DNA of 64,000 nucleotides from an uncultured Alphaproteobacteria bacterium (GTDB lineage Bacteria > Pseudomonadota > Alphaproteobacteria > UBA8366 > JADFVY01). Positions 50,487 to 61,009 of this stretch are shown here, piece after piece (positions within the stretch are counted from its first letter, which is position 1; each line of letters opens with the position of its first letter). Location of the stretch: the NCBI GenBank assembly GCA_947259105.1, contig CAMYKU010000006.1, positions 1-64,000 on the forward strand. The letters are read 5' to 3'. Under the pieces are notes generated by a model. It was not told the origin of the DNA, did no database searches, and worked only from the letters and a program-made list of their open reading frames with translations. The translations under genes and the position numbers were made by a program.

Positions 50487-51095
50487 CTACGCCGGTTTCC
50501 GCGCGACGATCAGCTTGATGATATCCTGATACAGGTGGCGTTCCTCTATGATTTCCAGGCCGGCCTGCGGCACGTATTGTTCCGTATGCCGCTCGAAAGT
50601 GGCGCCGTAGACGAGGCGGACCCAGGGGGCCCAGAGCCGCATGACGAAGCGCTTCCGGGGATTCTTTGAATATTCGTATTCGAGCATGCGGATCTCGCCG
50701 CCGGGCTTGACGATCCGCGCCAGTTCCTTGAGCGCCGGAAGCTGCAGCGAATCGTCCAGCACGCAGAACAGGAAGGTCGCGACCGCCGCGTCGAAATGGC
50801 TGTCGGGAAGCCCGCTGTCACAGACATCGCGTTCCAGAAGTTCCACGTCGATGGCCAGCCGGTCGCGTCGCGCGCCGGCCCGGGCCAGCATGGCGGGGCT
50901 GAGGTCGATACCGGTGACACGGACGTCCGGCGGGTAATACGGCATGTTGCGGCCGGTGCCGACACCGGCGTCCAGGGCCCGGCCCGACAGCCCGGCGAAC
51001 ATCTGCGGCCGGATCGGCGCATAGCGGCGACTCTCGAACGGCAGGTCGAGCAGATCGTAGAAGCGGGCGGTCGAGCGGTAAATCCTGTGCGCCAT
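50487..51095 (-). CDS. Class I SAM-dependent methyltransferase
   Basis: A 202-residue methyltransferase: GRALDAGVGTGRNMPYYPPD is motif I, VRVTGIDLSPAMLARAGARR the acidic loop and ATFLFCVLDDSLQLPALKEL motif II. EYSKNPRKRFVMRLWAPWVR resembles the phosphatidylethanolamine/UbiE-like group, so a lipid or quinone substrate is possible. The start MAHRIYRSTARFYDLLDLPF is chosen as the family N-terminus. Confidence 0.86.
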   Translation of the reverse strand: MAHRIYRSTARFYDLLDLPFESRRYAPIRPQMFAGLSGRALDAGVGTGRNMPYYPPDVRVTGIDLSPAMLARAGARRDRLAIDVELLERDVCDSGLPDSHFDAAVATFLFCVLDDSLQLPALKELARIVKPGGEIRMLEYEYSKNPRKRFVMRLWAPWVRLVYGATFERHTEQYVPQAGLEIIEERHLYQDIIKLIVARKPA

Positions 51096-51186
51096 GATCC
51101 GGCCATGATAGCGCCGCACGCCGGGAAAGGCCCGCGACGCATGCGCATGGGCGCGCGCCGCATTTTGGTGGCGGTATGTTGTCGGT

Positions 51187-51822
51187 TCACCCCATAGCGC
51201 TCGGATGCAGCTCCGGCATATAGCCGCCGGCCAGCGCCGAGACCGTCGGCCGGGGTGTCAGGACGGTTACCAACGTCGCGGGCGGCCGCTGGACTGCGTT
51301 CCGGTAGCCGTCCGGCGTCCAGCCGGGCAGCGCGTCGCCCAGAACCAGCCGCGGCACGTCGTCGCCATCGCCCAGGCGGATGAAGGTTCCGTCCGGCAGG
51401 TCCGCGAGCCTGGCCTCCTAGGTGGCCTGCCGGCGGTGCCGGGGGTCCATGCGGGCCGCATGCAGAATACCGTCCAGTTCCGCCGCTTTCGGGATGGCGC
51501 CGGCATGGCCGGTCCCGTTCGCCCAGCCGGCCAGGAAGTCCTGATAGCGGCCGCGGCGGCATTCGGCGCAGGGCCGGTGCCCGGCGGCCAGCGCCACGGC
51601 TTCGTCGAGAAAGAACAACTCGGTGTAGCGGCGCGGTTCCATGACGCGGCGCCATCGGCCCCTGAACGCCAATACGCAGACGATCCAGTGCTTGTGCCGC
51701 CAGCGCGCCCGCCCGAGCCGTTTCCGGTCGTCGTGCAGGATTCCCCGGTTTCCCATGAAGCAACCGCGCGCGGGATCGGCGACGATTGCGCCGGTCGGGG
51801 TGACGCGGTTCTGCAATGCCAT
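51187..51822 (-). pseudogene. Conserved hypothetical gene interrupted by an amber codon
   Basis: The frame encodes a conserved alphaproteobacterial protein: GCFMGNRGILHDD, TELFFLDEAVALAAGHRPCA, ECRRGRYQDFLAGWANGTGH. At codon 135 (51420-51418) a TAG stops it, but the same frame continues for another 76 codons as ARLADLPDGTFIRLGDGDDV and PGWTPDGYRNAVQRPP to a TGA at 51187, clearly the rest of the protein. One base change would restore it. It is the last gene of the NfeD-slipin-CMD run. Either a nonsense mutation or a sequencing error. Confidence 0.82.
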
Positions 51823-51834
51823 GGCTGCGAGGCC

Positions 51835-52245
51835 TCAGCCGCCTTGCGCCGCCTCGCGCAGCCTGTCGTCCACGTCCACCTGCCAGCCGGTGACCAGGGC
51901 GTTGGTCTCGTTCGCCATGCCGATGACGGCCAGCAGTTCGGCCAGCATCGCGTCCGTCATGCCCTTGCCCCGCGCCCCGGCGAGATGCGAGTTGATGCAA
52001 TACTCGCAGCCGTTCGTGACGCTGACCGCGACGTAGAGCATTTCCTTGGTCAGCGGGTCGAGCGCGCCCGGCGCCATGACCTGCTTTATGCTCTCCCAGG
52101 TGCGCTTGAGCGTCGGCGGGTCCTGGGCCAGCGCCTTCCAGAAATTGTTGATCCAGTCGACGCCGCGGGTTTCCATGATGTCGTCGTAGACCGCGCGGAT
52201 TTCCGGCGGAGCGTCCTCGTATTCGACGAATTTACCGATCGGCAT
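51835..52245 (-). CDS. AhpD-like carboxymuconolactone decarboxylase family protein
   Basis: A 136-residue protein with the redox motif NGCEYCINSH (C-x-x-C-x3-H) and the usual helical fold around MLYVAVSVTNG. It probably acts as an alkylhydroperoxidase-like thiol peroxidase. GGGAGG precedes the ATG and the gene follows the slipin gene by 12 bases, so it belongs to the same operon. Confidence 0.88.
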   Translation of the reverse strand: MPIGKFVEYEDAPPEIRAVYDDIMETRGVDWINNFWKALAQDPPTLKRTWESIKQVMAPGALDPLTKEMLYVAVSVTNGCEYCINSHLAGARGKGMTDAMLAELLAVIGMANETNALVTGWQVDVDDRLREAAQGG

Positions 52246-52257
52246 GGGCCGGCCTCC

Positions 52258-53013
52258 CTATTTGTCGCCGGCCGCCAGACTCTTCAACAATTCGCCGAAC
52301 TTCATCGGGAACGGGAAGACGATGGTCGAGGCCCGTTCGCTGGCAATCTCGGTCAGGGTGGTGAGGTAACGAATCTGCATTGCTTCCGGAAGCTCCGAGA
52401 GCGTCCTGCCGGCCTCGAGGAATTTCTGGGCCGCCTGCGCCTCGCCGTCGGCGTCGATGATCTTGGCGCGCCGCATGCGTTCGGCCTCCGCCTGCTTGGC
52501 GATGGCCCGGATCATCGATTCCTCTAGGTCCACATGCTTGAGCTCGACATTGGCGACCTTGATGCCCCAGGCGTCGGTCTGCTCGTCGAGGATCTGCTGG
52601 ATATCCCGGTTCAGCTTGTCGCGTTCCGCCAGCATCTCGTCCAGCTCGTGCTGGCCCAGCACCGACCGCAGCGTGGTCTGGGCGAACTGGCTGGTCGCCA
52701 TGGTGAAGTCCTCGACCTGGATGATCGCCTTTTCCGGATCAATCACGCGGTAATAGACCACCGCATTGACGTGCGCCGTGACGTTGTCGCGGCTGATGAC
52801 ATCCTGGGTCGGCACATCCAGCACCCGGGTGCGCAGGTCGACGCGCACCATCTGCTGGAAACCGATGACGACGATCCTGAGGCCCGGCCCCCTGACCCCC
52901 GTGAACCGGCCGAGCGTGAAGACCACGCCGCGTTCGTATTCCCTGAGAATCCGCAGCGATGCCGCGATACCCACCAGCACGACGATGGGGACGATGATAA
53001 ATAACCATGACAT
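52258..53013 (-). CDS. Slipin-family SPFH membrane protein
   Basis: A 251-residue stomatin/slipin: an N-terminal membrane anchor ([20 protein letters not shown]), then [20 protein letters not shown], the SPFH core [20 protein letters not shown], and [20 protein letters not shown], followed by a charged coiled coil ([20 protein letters not shown]). It scaffolds membrane microdomains and is typically cleaved or partnered by NfeD, encoded 11 bases upstream. Confidence 0.94.
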   Translation of the reverse strand: MSWLFIIVPIVVLVGIAASLRILREYERGVVFTLGRFTGVRGPGLRIVVIGFQQMVRVDLRTRVLDVPTQDVISRDNVTAHVNAVVYYRVIDPEKAIIQVEDFTMATSQFAQTTLRSVLGQHELDEMLAERDKLNRDIQQILDEQTDAWGIKVANVELKHVDLEESMIRAIAKQAEAERMRRAKIIDADGEAQAAQKFLEAGRTLSELPEAMQIRYLTTLTEIASERASTIVFPFPMKFGELLKSLAAGDK

Positions 53014-53024
53014 TTTCCGACTCC

Positions 53025-54542
53025 TCAGCTTTCCGTTTTAACGACGCTCTCCGGTCCCACGACGAGGGTCAGGCCATCGATCTCGCCGACCACGACCCGG
53101 GCGCCCGCCTCGAAACCGCCGTCGGCGGAGCGCGCCTGCCAGATCTCGCCCTGGAACCGCACATGCCCGGCGCCGCCGGACCAGTCGACGACCGTTCCCA
53201 CGGACCCGATCATGGCGTCCCGCCCGCTGACGACCGGCCGCGACCGCGATCGCAGCAGGAGCGTCAGGATCAGCAGCATCATCCCGCCGGCCACGGCGGC
53301 AACGCCGCCGATCGCCCAGGGAGAGATGCCGAATCCCGGCACGTCGGTCTCGATCAGCATGACCGAGCCAATGACGAACGCGACGATGCCGCCGATGCCC
53401 AGCGCGCCGAAGCTGGGCATGAAGACCTCGCCGACGATCAATGCGATGCCCAGCAGGATCAGGCCGGCGCCGGCATAGTTGATGGGCAGGACGTGCAGTC
53501 CATAAAGCCCCAGGACGATGCAGATCGCGCCGATCACGCCGGCGATCAGGGTGCCGGTGTAGAACTCGATCAACAGGGCGGGCACGCCGATGGTGAACAG
53601 CAGCAGATAGGCGACCGTCGGATCGGTGATCACGGCAAGAAACTCCGTGCGCCAGTCGGGCGCCTGATCCACCACCGCGAGCCCCGCGGTCTCCAGCGTC
53701 TTGTCCACCCCGGCGACGTCGACCGTGCGGCCGTCGGCCTTTTCCAGGATTTCTTCCGGCGTCTCGGCGATGAAATCGATCACGCCCTGCTCCAGCGCGT
53801 CCTCGGCCGACAGGCTCGCCGCCTCGGTCACCGCCTTCACCGCCCATTCGGCGTTGCGCCCGCGCTTCTGGGCCAGGCTCTTGATATAGGCCACGGCGTC
53901 GTTCAGCATCTTGTCTTCCATGCCGGGCTTGCCGCGCTTCGGCTTGTCGTCCTCAGCCTTCTCCTCATTCTCTTCTGAATCGTCCCCGGACTCTTCGTCC
54001 CCGGACTCTTCGTCCCCGGACTCTTCGTCCCCGGCCTCATTGTCCTCCTCGGCCGGTTTCTCCTTTTCGGCGTCCTCGTCCTCCGGCTCGTCCGGCGCCC
54101 CGGACTCGCCGCCGCCCATCTGCACCGGCGTGGCGGCGCCCAGATTCGTGGCCGGCGCCATGGCGGCGAGGTGGCTCGCATACAGCATGTAGGTCCCGGC
54201 GCTGGCGGCGCGCGCGCCGGACGGACCGACATAGCCGATGACCGGCACCGGGGCGCCGAGAATATCCTGAATGATCGCACGCATCGAGGTATCGAGGCCG
54301 CCCGGCGTGTCCATTTGCAGGATGACGACGGTGGCGCCGCCCTCAACGGCCTTTTCCAGCCCGCGATGGATATAGTCCGCGACCGCCGGGCCGATCGCGC
54401 CCTTGACGATCAGCCGCGCCGCGTGGCCTTCGCCCTGGGAATGCCCGCTTCCCATGGCGAGCATGCCGATGGCCAGAGCGGCGACCGCCAGCGCTAACAC
54501 GCGCCAGGCCCAAAGCAACCGCCTGTCGATCGACCAAAGCAT
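53025..54542 (-). CDS. NfeD-family membrane serine protease, long type
   Basis: A 505-residue NfeD1b-type protein. A signal/anchor ([18 protein letters not shown]) is followed by a ClpP-like domain with [40 protein letters not shown] (catalytic Ser region) and [13 protein letters not shown], then an acidic low-complexity insert with repeated EESGD units, four or more transmembrane helices ([20 protein letters not shown] and on) and a C-terminal OB fold ([20 protein letters not shown]). It probably cleaves the partner slipin. The start at 54542 is preferred to a GTG at 54590. Confidence 0.92.
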   Translation of the reverse strand: MLWSIDRRLLWAWRVLALAVAALAIGMLAMGSGHSQGEGHAARLIVKGAIGPAVADYIHRGLEKAVEGGATVVILQMDTPGGLDTSMRAIIQDILGAPVPVIGYVGPSGARAASAGTYMLYASHLAAMAPATNLGAATPVQMGGGESGAPDEPEDEDAEKEKPAEEDNEAGDEESGDEESGDEESGDDSEENEEKAEDDKPKRGKPGMEDKMLNDAVAYIKSLAQKRGRNAEWAVKAVTEAASLSAEDALEQGVIDFIAETPEEILEKADGRTVDVAGVDKTLETAGLAVVDQAPDWRTEFLAVITDPTVAYLLLFTIGVPALLIEFYTGTLIAGVIGAICIVLGLYGLHVLPINYAGAGLILLGIALIVGEVFMPSFGALGIGGIVAFVIGSVMLIETDVPGFGISPWAIGGVAAVAGGMMLLILTLLLRSRSRPVVSGRDAMIGSVGTVVDWSGGAGHVRFQGEIWQARSADGGFEAGARVVVGEIDGLTLVVGPESVVKTES

Positions 54543-54602
54543 GAGCCAATGATGGTCTTTTGCGCGGATAGTGTCCAGCCCTGGCCACACGCGATGTCGC
54601 GA

Positions 54603-56759
54603 TTACCCGTTGCGGATGCCGGCCAGGAAGCGGGCGAACTCCCGGGACAGCTCGCCGGCCCGTTGTGCGAGCGATTCCGTGGCCGTCATGACCTGCCGTG
54701 CGGCCGACCCCGTGTCACCCGCCGCCGTGCTGACGGATTCGATGTTCGCATTGACCTCTTCGGTGCCGGCCGCTGCCTGCTGGACGTTGCGGGCGATCTC
54801 CTTGGTCGAAATGCCCTGCTCCTCCACCGCGGCGGCGATGGTCATGGAGATGTCGTTGAGTTCGCCGATGATGTCGCGGATACCCTGGATATCGTCGACG
54901 GCGTCCCGGGTCTCGTCCTGCACCGCCGCGATCTGCTTGGAGATTTCCTCGGTTGCCTTGGCCGTCTGGTTGGCAAGGTTCTTGACCTCGTTGGCAACCA
55001 CCGCAAAGCCCTTGCCGGCCTCGCCGGCACGCGCCGCCTCGATGGTCGCGTTCAGGGCCAGCAGGTTGGTCTGGCCGGCGACATCGTTGATCAGGTCCAC
55101 GACTTCGCCGATCCGGCCCGCCGCCTCGGTCAGCCCCCGGACGGTTTCATCGGTGCGGATCGCCTGTTCGACGGCACGCCCCGAGATATCGGCGGATTGC
55201 CCGGCTTGCCGGCCGATCTCCGAGATCGACGCGCTCAACTCCTCGGCGGCCATCGCCACTGTGGTCACGTTGCTCGTCGCCTCGCGGGACGCCGCGGCCA
55301 CCGCTGCCGATTTCTGGGTTCCCTGGTCTGCGGTTTCCGCCATCCGCCCGGCGATTCCCTCCATCTGGCGGATTTCCCCGGCAACCGCCTCGACGACGCC
55401 GGTAACCTGCGCCTCGAACCGGTCGGCCAATTCCAGCATCGACCCGCGTTTTTCCTCCAGCGTACGGGATTCGCGTTCGCTCCGCTCGTGCTGGAGGCGT
55501 TCGTTCTCGATCGCGTTTTCGCGAAACACACCGAGAGCACGGGCCATGCCGCCGATCTCGTCGGCACGCCCGGTCCAGGCAATTTCGATCTGCTTGTCGC
55601 CGGCGGCAAGTCGTTCCATCGCACCGGTCATCCGGCCAAGCGGCCGCGTCACCCGCCACAAGACAATCCAGAACGAGAGGGCGATGGCGGTGCCGCCGGC
55701 AATCAACAGGATGATATCGACCCTGATGTGGCGCTGCCCCCGCGCGACCGCGACCTGCGAGATTCGTGCCGATGCCTGCGCCGCCAGACGGGCAAGTTCC
55801 TGCACCGAGACTACAGTGGCCTGCGACCGGGCGCGCCATTCGTCGGCGGTCGTCCGATAGACCCCATCGGACAGGCCGGCACGAATAATGTCCGACCGCA
55901 ATTGCCGATAACCTTCGAATACCTGGCCGGTTCTGCGCTGCGCGCTGACGATCGCAGGATCGGCCATCGGGCGCGACGCATAGGCGCTTACGGCGTCCCA
56001 GCCACCGTCAATATGCCCCTGATGGTGTCCAAGCTGCAGAATCTGGTCTGCCGACAATGGCGCCGACTTTGAGAGGGCCGTTGCCAGCAGATCGCGCTCG
56101 CGGGCCGTATGTTCGGTGATCTTCCACACCGCCTGTTTCAGCGCGGCAAGGTCCTGAATTCGCGAAAATCGTGGCGGGAAGTCCAGTGAATCGTTTGGGC
56201 GGAACTCGGCGGCAAGCCACAGCCGTTCCAGCGCCTCGACAACACCGGACACGCCCGGCCACCACTTTTCGGCAAGCTCGTCATCGGCGCCAGGCGTCTT
56301 ATCCTGCCGGAGCAGCTCGTCGACCCTGGCGCGGAGAACATTCAGGGCCTTCTCCTTCTGGCGAAGCGCCGCGAGATGCGGCGCCAGCCCCGAAGTGTCA
56401 GCGCCACTGAACGCTTGGGTCACGTCCTCGATCAGCGACATCGCAGTGGCCCGGTGGCTGGCGATCCTGTCGCGCGATCGCGGATCGGCCGCTCCGGCAT
56501 AACCGCCGATACCGAGCGCGCGCGCCGTGGCCTCCCGCTCGGCCGCCAGGGCCGCCGCAGCGTCCAGCATGCGATCGGCGGCGGCGCCGGCAGTGGACGC
56601 GACGATCGCGTTGTCCCGCTTGTGAATGGCGTCGATGGTCAGCGCGATGGTGTAATAGCCGATGATCCCGGCGAGCAACAACAGGATCGTCACCAGGCTG
56701 TAACGTACGCTGAATGCCCTGCTTGCTTTGTGTGAAACGGAACCGGAAATTCCCTGCAT
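54603..56759 (-). CDS. Methyl-accepting chemotaxis protein 1
   Basis: A 718-residue chemoreceptor. A transmembrane helix (YSLVTILLLLAGIIGYYTIA) begins it, then a long periplasmic sensor of helical type, a second membrane helix (IDIILLIAGGTAIALSFWIV), a HAMP domain (MTGAMERLAAGDKQIEIAWT) and the signalling domain with the conserved tip EAGKGFAVVANEVKNLANQT. AAGGAGAATTC precedes the ATG at 56759. The ligand is unknown; the neighbour is a second receptor and the choline genes. Confidence 0.93.
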   Translation of the reverse strand: MQGISGSVSHKASRAFSVRYSLVTILLLLAGIIGYYTIALTIDAIHKRDNAIVASTAGAAADRMLDAAAALAAEREATARALGIGGYAGAADPRSRDRIASHRATAMSLIEDVTQAFSGADTSGLAPHLAALRQKEKALNVLRARVDELLRQDKTPGADDELAEKWWPGVSGVVEALERLWLAAEFRPNDSLDFPPRFSRIQDLAALKQAVWKITEHTARERDLLATALSKSAPLSADQILQLGHHQGHIDGGWDAVSAYASRPMADPAIVSAQRRTGQVFEGYRQLRSDIIRAGLSDGVYRTTADEWRARSQATVVSVQELARLAAQASARISQVAVARGQRHIRVDIILLIAGGTAIALSFWIVLWRVTRPLGRMTGAMERLAAGDKQIEIAWTGRADEIGGMARALGVFRENAIENERLQHERSERESRTLEEKRGSMLELADRFEAQVTGVVEAVAGEIRQMEGIAGRMAETADQGTQKSAAVAAASREATSNVTTVAMAAEELSASISEIGRQAGQSADISGRAVEQAIRTDETVRGLTEAAGRIGEVVDLINDVAGQTNLLALNATIEAARAGEAGKGFAVVANEVKNLANQTAKATEEISKQIAAVQDETRDAVDDIQGIRDIIGELNDISMTIAAAVEEQGISTKEIARNVQQAAAGTEEVNANIESVSTAAGDTGSAARQVMTATESLAQRAGELSREFARFLAGIRNG

Positions 56760-57163
56760 CTGGTCGAATTCTCCTTGAGCTGGGCGCGGCTCGGCGAAAA
56801 TTATCACTTACAATAATAATGTGTTATATGCGCAATATCTTCTTGCACTTAACAAAATATGTACAATAAAACCGCATCACAATTTGTTTATTTCATTGCC
56901 ATCATGTTAACGAGTGCACTCTCGACCGCCGGATTCGGCAGCCAATCGTGTTCCACGGATCGGGACGGTTTTCCCCAACCTTGCTCGGCCAACACCGAAT
57001 CTTAAATAAAATTTACCTATTTGGAGTTAAGGAAAGGCTAACAACCATACCCCGTCCGGTTACCCGTGCGTGATACTTCCGGCGTTGCCAAGACCGGTTG
57101 AGGCAGGATTGACGGACGGCGGCATCCGCCGGCTCCCGGCGAATGGACGGTCACATCTCGGGA
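56760..57163. other. AT-rich intergenic region between the chemoreceptor genes
   Basis: The first 200 bases are strongly AT-rich (for example ATCACTTACAATAATAATG) and carry the promoter of the first receptor; I cannot name the boxes with confidence. TAAATAAAATTTACC lies at about 57002. No gene is recognised. The right part holds GC-rich inverted repeats, GGCGGCATCCGCCGG, near the stop of the second receptor. Confidence 0.5.
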
Positions 57164-58897
57164 TCAGATTGTCTTGACGTCCCGCAGGAAGACGTCGATC
57201 TGGGCGCGCAGGCTTTCCGCCTGTCGCGACAGTTCGCCCGACGACGCCATTACCTGCGCCGCTGCGCTGCCGGCCTGTCTGGCCGCCTCGGTCACGCCCG
57301 CGATGTTGCTGTTCACCTCGGACGTGCCGCGAGCCGCCTCGCGGACATTGCGGGCGATCTCCTGGGTGGAGATACCCTGCTCCTCGACGGCGGAGGAGAT
57401 CGTCGTCGCGATCTCGTTGACCTCGCCAATGATCGCGCGGATCCTCTCGATCGCGCCGACCGCATCGGTGGTTTCCTCCTGGACGGACGTGATCTGCGCC
57501 GCGATCTCCTCGGTTGCCTTGGCGGTCTGGTTGGCGAGGTTCTTGACCTCCTGCGCCACCACGGCAAACCCCTTGCCGGCCTCGCCGGCGCGGGCCGCCT
57601 CGATCGTCGCGTTCAACGCCAGCAGGTTGGTCTGCCCGGCGATGTCGTTGATCAGGCTCACGACCTCGCCGATCTGGCTCGCGGCCTCGGCCAGACCCTG
57701 CACCGTCTCATTGGTCGTCTCGGCCTCGGTCACCGCGTTCTGGGCGATCTTCGCCGACTGCATGACCTGGCGGCCGATCTCGGAGATCGAGGCCGACAGT
57801 TGCTCGGCGGCGGCGGCAACGGTTTCGACATTGGCCGACGCCTGACTGGATGCGGTGGCCACCGCGGCTGTTTGGCCGCTGGCCAGTTCAGCGGTCGACG
57901 ACATCGACTGCGCCGTCTGCTCCAGTTCGGTTGCCGCGGATGCCACGGCGCCCAGCACACCCGATACCTTGCCGTCGAACCCGTCGATCAGCCCGTCGAC
58001 GCGCTCCGCGCGCTGCTCCTTGGCGCGTTGCCCGGCCTCCCGCTCGCGGGTCAATTCCTCGTTGCGGATCAGGTTGTCCTTGAAAACCAGGACGGCCTGG
58101 GCCATCTCGCCCAATTCGTCGCCGCGATCGGTCCCCGGAATGTCGGATGCCGAATCCCCGGCCGCCAGCGCGTGCATCGACGCCGCCAGCGCTTCCATCG
58201 GCGCGACCAGCCATTTCCGGTTGGCAAACAGGAACCCCAGAATAACCACGACCTGCGTCAACCCCAACAACAGGGCGGCGGTAAGCGCGATTTTGTTCAG
58301 GCTCCCAACCCTGCCGTAGACGTGGCTGGCAGCCGACCGCCGCGCAAGGTCGAGTTCTTCGGTCAGGACGTCCAGCGCCGCCAGCGCAGGGCCGTCGTCG
58401 ATCTGCACCGCCAGGTCGATGTCCTTGGCCGGCATATCGCGTTCCAGCAATTGCGAGACCGTCTGAAGCGCCGCGGCATAGTGTCCGACCACACCGCGCA
58501 GATCCTCGAGCGCGCGCCGCTCACGATCGTTCACACCCAGTTCGATATAGGTGTTGATCGCACGAAATGCGTCGTCCACCTTGCCGCCCGTCATCGAAAT
58601 CCGGACCGTCTCGCCCCGCAGGACGAGATTCTTGAACTCATGGATCAGGCCGCCGTAGCCAAGCGCACCGCGCAGTTCACCCAGCGTATCGGACTTGCGT
58701 CCGGGGCCCTTTTCGAAGGCTTCCCATGTCTTGCCGAGCTGGTGGGAGTCGATAAATACCCGCCCCGATATGGCGACGGTGAACAGCGCTACGACGGCGA
58801 ACACGAACGCCATCCACGTCCCCGCGGTTTTCATTCGCATGTTCAACAAGAGGTATAGGAGAAGACGACGCAATTTCTTTCCCCGGGGGCGCTCCAT
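57164..58897 (-). CDS. Methyl-accepting chemotaxis protein 2
   Basis: A 577-residue chemoreceptor similar to the preceding one in its signalling half (EARAGEAGKGFAVVAQEVKN, LANQTAKATEEIAAQITSVQ). It has membrane helices near residues 24-45 and 195-215 around a short helical periplasmic sensor, then HAMP (MEALAASMHALAAGDSASDI). The start is uncertain: 58897 or the ATG 19 codons later, neither with a good ribosome binding site. It lies between the other receptor and choline dehydrogenase. Confidence 0.9.
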   Translation of the reverse strand: MERPRGKKLRRLLLYLLLNMRMKTAGTWMAFVFAVVALFTVAISGRVFIDSHQLGKTWEAFEKGPGRKSDTLGELRGALGYGGLIHEFKNLVLRGETVRISMTGGKVDDAFRAINTYIELGVNDRERRALEDLRGVVGHYAAALQTVSQLLERDMPAKDIDLAVQIDDGPALAALDVLTEELDLARRSAASHVYGRVGSLNKIALTAALLLGLTQVVVILGFLFANRKWLVAPMEALAASMHALAAGDSASDIPGTDRGDELGEMAQAVLVFKDNLIRNEELTREREAGQRAKEQRAERVDGLIDGFDGKVSGVLGAVASAATELEQTAQSMSSTAELASGQTAAVATASSQASANVETVAAAAEQLSASISEIGRQVMQSAKIAQNAVTEAETTNETVQGLAEAASQIGEVVSLINDIAGQTNLLALNATIEAARAGEAGKGFAVVAQEVKNLANQTAKATEEIAAQITSVQEETTDAVGAIERIRAIIGEVNEIATTISSAVEEQGISTQEIARNVREAARGTSEVNSNIAGVTEAARQAGSAAAQVMASSGELSRQAESLRAQIDVFLRDVKTI

Positions 58898-58952
58898 CGC
58901 ACCCGATATACATATAGAACAAAGAGTTAATTATTGGTTTGCGCGGCGTGAC

Positions 58953-59091
58953 CTAGGGCAATATCCCATCGCACGGAACCGGGCCGGTTCCGTGCGATGG
59001 GATGAAATTGCCCGCTATCTCGAAGGGCGAGCAGCTTTATCCGAACACGTGGAACCGCGAAAAGCGATTCCACGTGTTCGGATGCTGCTCT
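58953..59091. mobile_element. 139-base composite palindromic element, copy 2
   Basis: About 96 percent identical to 46417-46555, in the same orientation, with differences only in the first hairpin loop and in the linker between hairpins. Here both ends are flanked by TA (CCTAGGG and GCTCTAGC). It lies between the second receptor and the choline dehydrogenase gene. Confidence 0.85.
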
Positions 59092-59130
59092 AGCGCGCGA
59101 CAACGGGACACCCCCCGCGCGCCGGCAACG

Positions 59131-60792
59131 TCAGCGGGGCGCGGTCTGCCAGCCGGGATGGATCCAGGGTTGCTGGTTGGAGGGAGGCAGCGGGTCGCGG
59201 CCGAGGATATGGTCGCTCGCCTTTTCGCCGGCCATGATCGACGGGGCGTTGAGGTTGCCGTTGGTAATGCGGGGGAAAATCGAGCTGTCGGCGACCCGGA
59301 GCCCTTCGACCCCGATGACGCGGCATTCCGGGTCGACGACGGCCATGGCATCGTCGGCCGCGCCCATCCTGCAGGTGCCGCACGGATGGTAAGCGCTCTC
59401 CACCGCTTCACGGATGAAATCGTTCAGTGCGTCGTCGCTCTCGACCGTACTGCCCGGCGCGATCTCGCGCCCCGCATAGGGCGTGAAGGCGTCCTGGGCG
59501 AAGATTTCCCGGGTCAGCCGGATGCAGGTGCGGAAATCCTCCCAGTCCTGTTCATGCGACATGTAATTGAACCGGATGACCGGGTTGTCCCGCGGATCGG
59601 CGGACCGCAGCCGGACATGACCCCGGGACGCAGAGCGCATCGGCCCGACATGGGCCTGGAAACCATGGGTCTTTGCCGGCGCCTTGCCGTCGTAACGGAT
59701 CGCAACGGGCAGGAAATGATACTGGATGTCCGGATATTTCACACCGGCGGCGGAGCGGACGAACGCGGCGCTTTCGAAATGGTTGGTGGCGCCATGGCCG
59801 GATTTCAGGAACAGCCATTGCGCGCCGATCCACGCCTTGGAGAAGAGGTTCATATGCTTGTAGAGCGTAATCGGCTGGAGACATTCCTGCTGGACGTAGA
59901 GTTCCAGGTGGTCCTGCAAATTCTCGCCGACGCCGGGTCGGTCGGCGATCACCTCGATGCCGTGCTCCCTGAGCTCCGCCGCCGGGCCGACGCCGGAGAG
60001 CTTCAGCAGGCTGGGCGAATTGATCGACGAGGCGGCGACAATGACCTCGCGCCGCGCCCGCACGGTCTCGATCCGCCCGCCGACCTCGAACTCGACGCCG
60101 ACGGTGCGCCCGCCCTCGAACAGGACGCGCCGCGCGAGGCCGCGCCGTATCGAGACGTTCGGGCGTTTCAGGGCGGGCTTCAGATAGGCGTTGGCGGCGG
60201 ACCAGCGGCGGCCCTTCCAGATGGTCATCTCCATCGCGCCGAAACCTTCCTGCCGCTCGCCGTTGTAATCCTCGGTGACCGGATAGCCGGCCTGCCGTCC
60301 GGCCTCGACGAAGGCATGGAACAGCGGATTGCGGCGGGGCCCGCGGGTCACGTGCAGGGGCCCGCCCGATCCGCGCCAGCCCTCCTGGCCGCCGTGGGCA
60401 TCCTCCATGCGCTTGAAATAGGGCAGCACGTTCGCGAAGGCCCAGCCTTTCGCACCCTGTTCCTCCCAGTGGTCGTAGTCGCAGGCGTGCCCGCGCACGT
60501 AGACCATGCCATTTATCGAGGACGAACCGCCGATCACCTTGCCGCGCGGACAGGCCATGCGCCGCCCGCCGAGATGGGGTTCGGGCTCCGATGCGTAACC
60601 CCAGTCGTAGTGGCTCATGTTCATCGGATAGGACAGCGCCGCCGGCATCTGGATCAGCGGGCCGAAATCGCTGCCGCCGTATTCCAGCACCAGCACCGTG
60701 TGCCGGCCGTCCTCGGACAGCCGATACGCCATGGCGCAGCCCGCCGAGCCGGCGCCGACGATGACATAGTCGGCTTCGCGCGGTCCGGTCAT
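59131..60792 (-). CDS. betA: Choline dehydrogenase (GMC oxidoreductase)
   Basis: A 553-residue FAD enzyme oxidising choline to betaine aldehyde (and on to betaine). The FAD motif is [20 protein letters not shown]; other landmarks are [40 protein letters not shown], the GMC signature [17 protein letters not shown], and the active-site region [13 protein letters not shown] with [17 protein letters not shown] near the end. It is divergent from the choline importer genes, with a BetI-like operator between. betB is not in the window. Confidence 0.94.
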   Translation of the reverse strand: MTGPREADYVIVGAGSAGCAMAYRLSEDGRHTVLVLEYGGSDFGPLIQMPAALSYPMNMSHYDWGYASEPEPHLGGRRMACPRGKVIGGSSSINGMVYVRGHACDYDHWEEQGAKGWAFANVLPYFKRMEDAHGGQEGWRGSGGPLHVTRGPRRNPLFHAFVEAGRQAGYPVTEDYNGERQEGFGAMEMTIWKGRRWSAANAYLKPALKRPNVSIRRGLARRVLFEGGRTVGVEFEVGGRIETVRARREVIVAASSINSPSLLKLSGVGPAAELREHGIEVIADRPGVGENLQDHLELYVQQECLQPITLYKHMNLFSKAWIGAQWLFLKSGHGATNHFESAAFVRSAAGVKYPDIQYHFLPVAIRYDGKAPAKTHGFQAHVGPMRSASRGHVRLRSADPRDNPVIRFNYMSHEQDWEDFRTCIRLTREIFAQDAFTPYAGREIAPGSTVESDDALNDFIREAVESAYHPCGTCRMGAADDAMAVVDPECRVIGVEGLRVADSSIFPRITNGNLNAPSIMAGEKASDHILGRDPLPPSNQQPWIHPGWQTAPR

Positions 60793-60879
60793 GTCCCGAC
60801 TTTCGGCACGGCTTGATACTCCTTGCGCACTGGAACGGCTGCGGCGATCCGGCCTGCCCGCGCAGCATGGTTTTCTTAT

Positions 60880-60893
60880 ATTGAACGGTCAAT
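60880..60893. promoter_or_regulatory. BetI-like operator between betA and choX
   Basis: ATTGA-ACGG-TCAAT is a near-perfect palindrome close to known BetI sites (ATTGAACGTTCAAT type). It lies between the divergent choline dehydrogenase and choline importer genes. A betI gene is not in the window. Confidence 0.65.
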
Positions 60894-61009
60894 TGGAAAA
60901 GATTACGCTTCAATGCGTTATCCTGCGGCAGAACGCATTGCGCGGCGCCGATCCAATATCGGCCCGTCCCGGCGGAAACCAAGAAATTTACTCTGACAGG
61001 GAGACTCAC

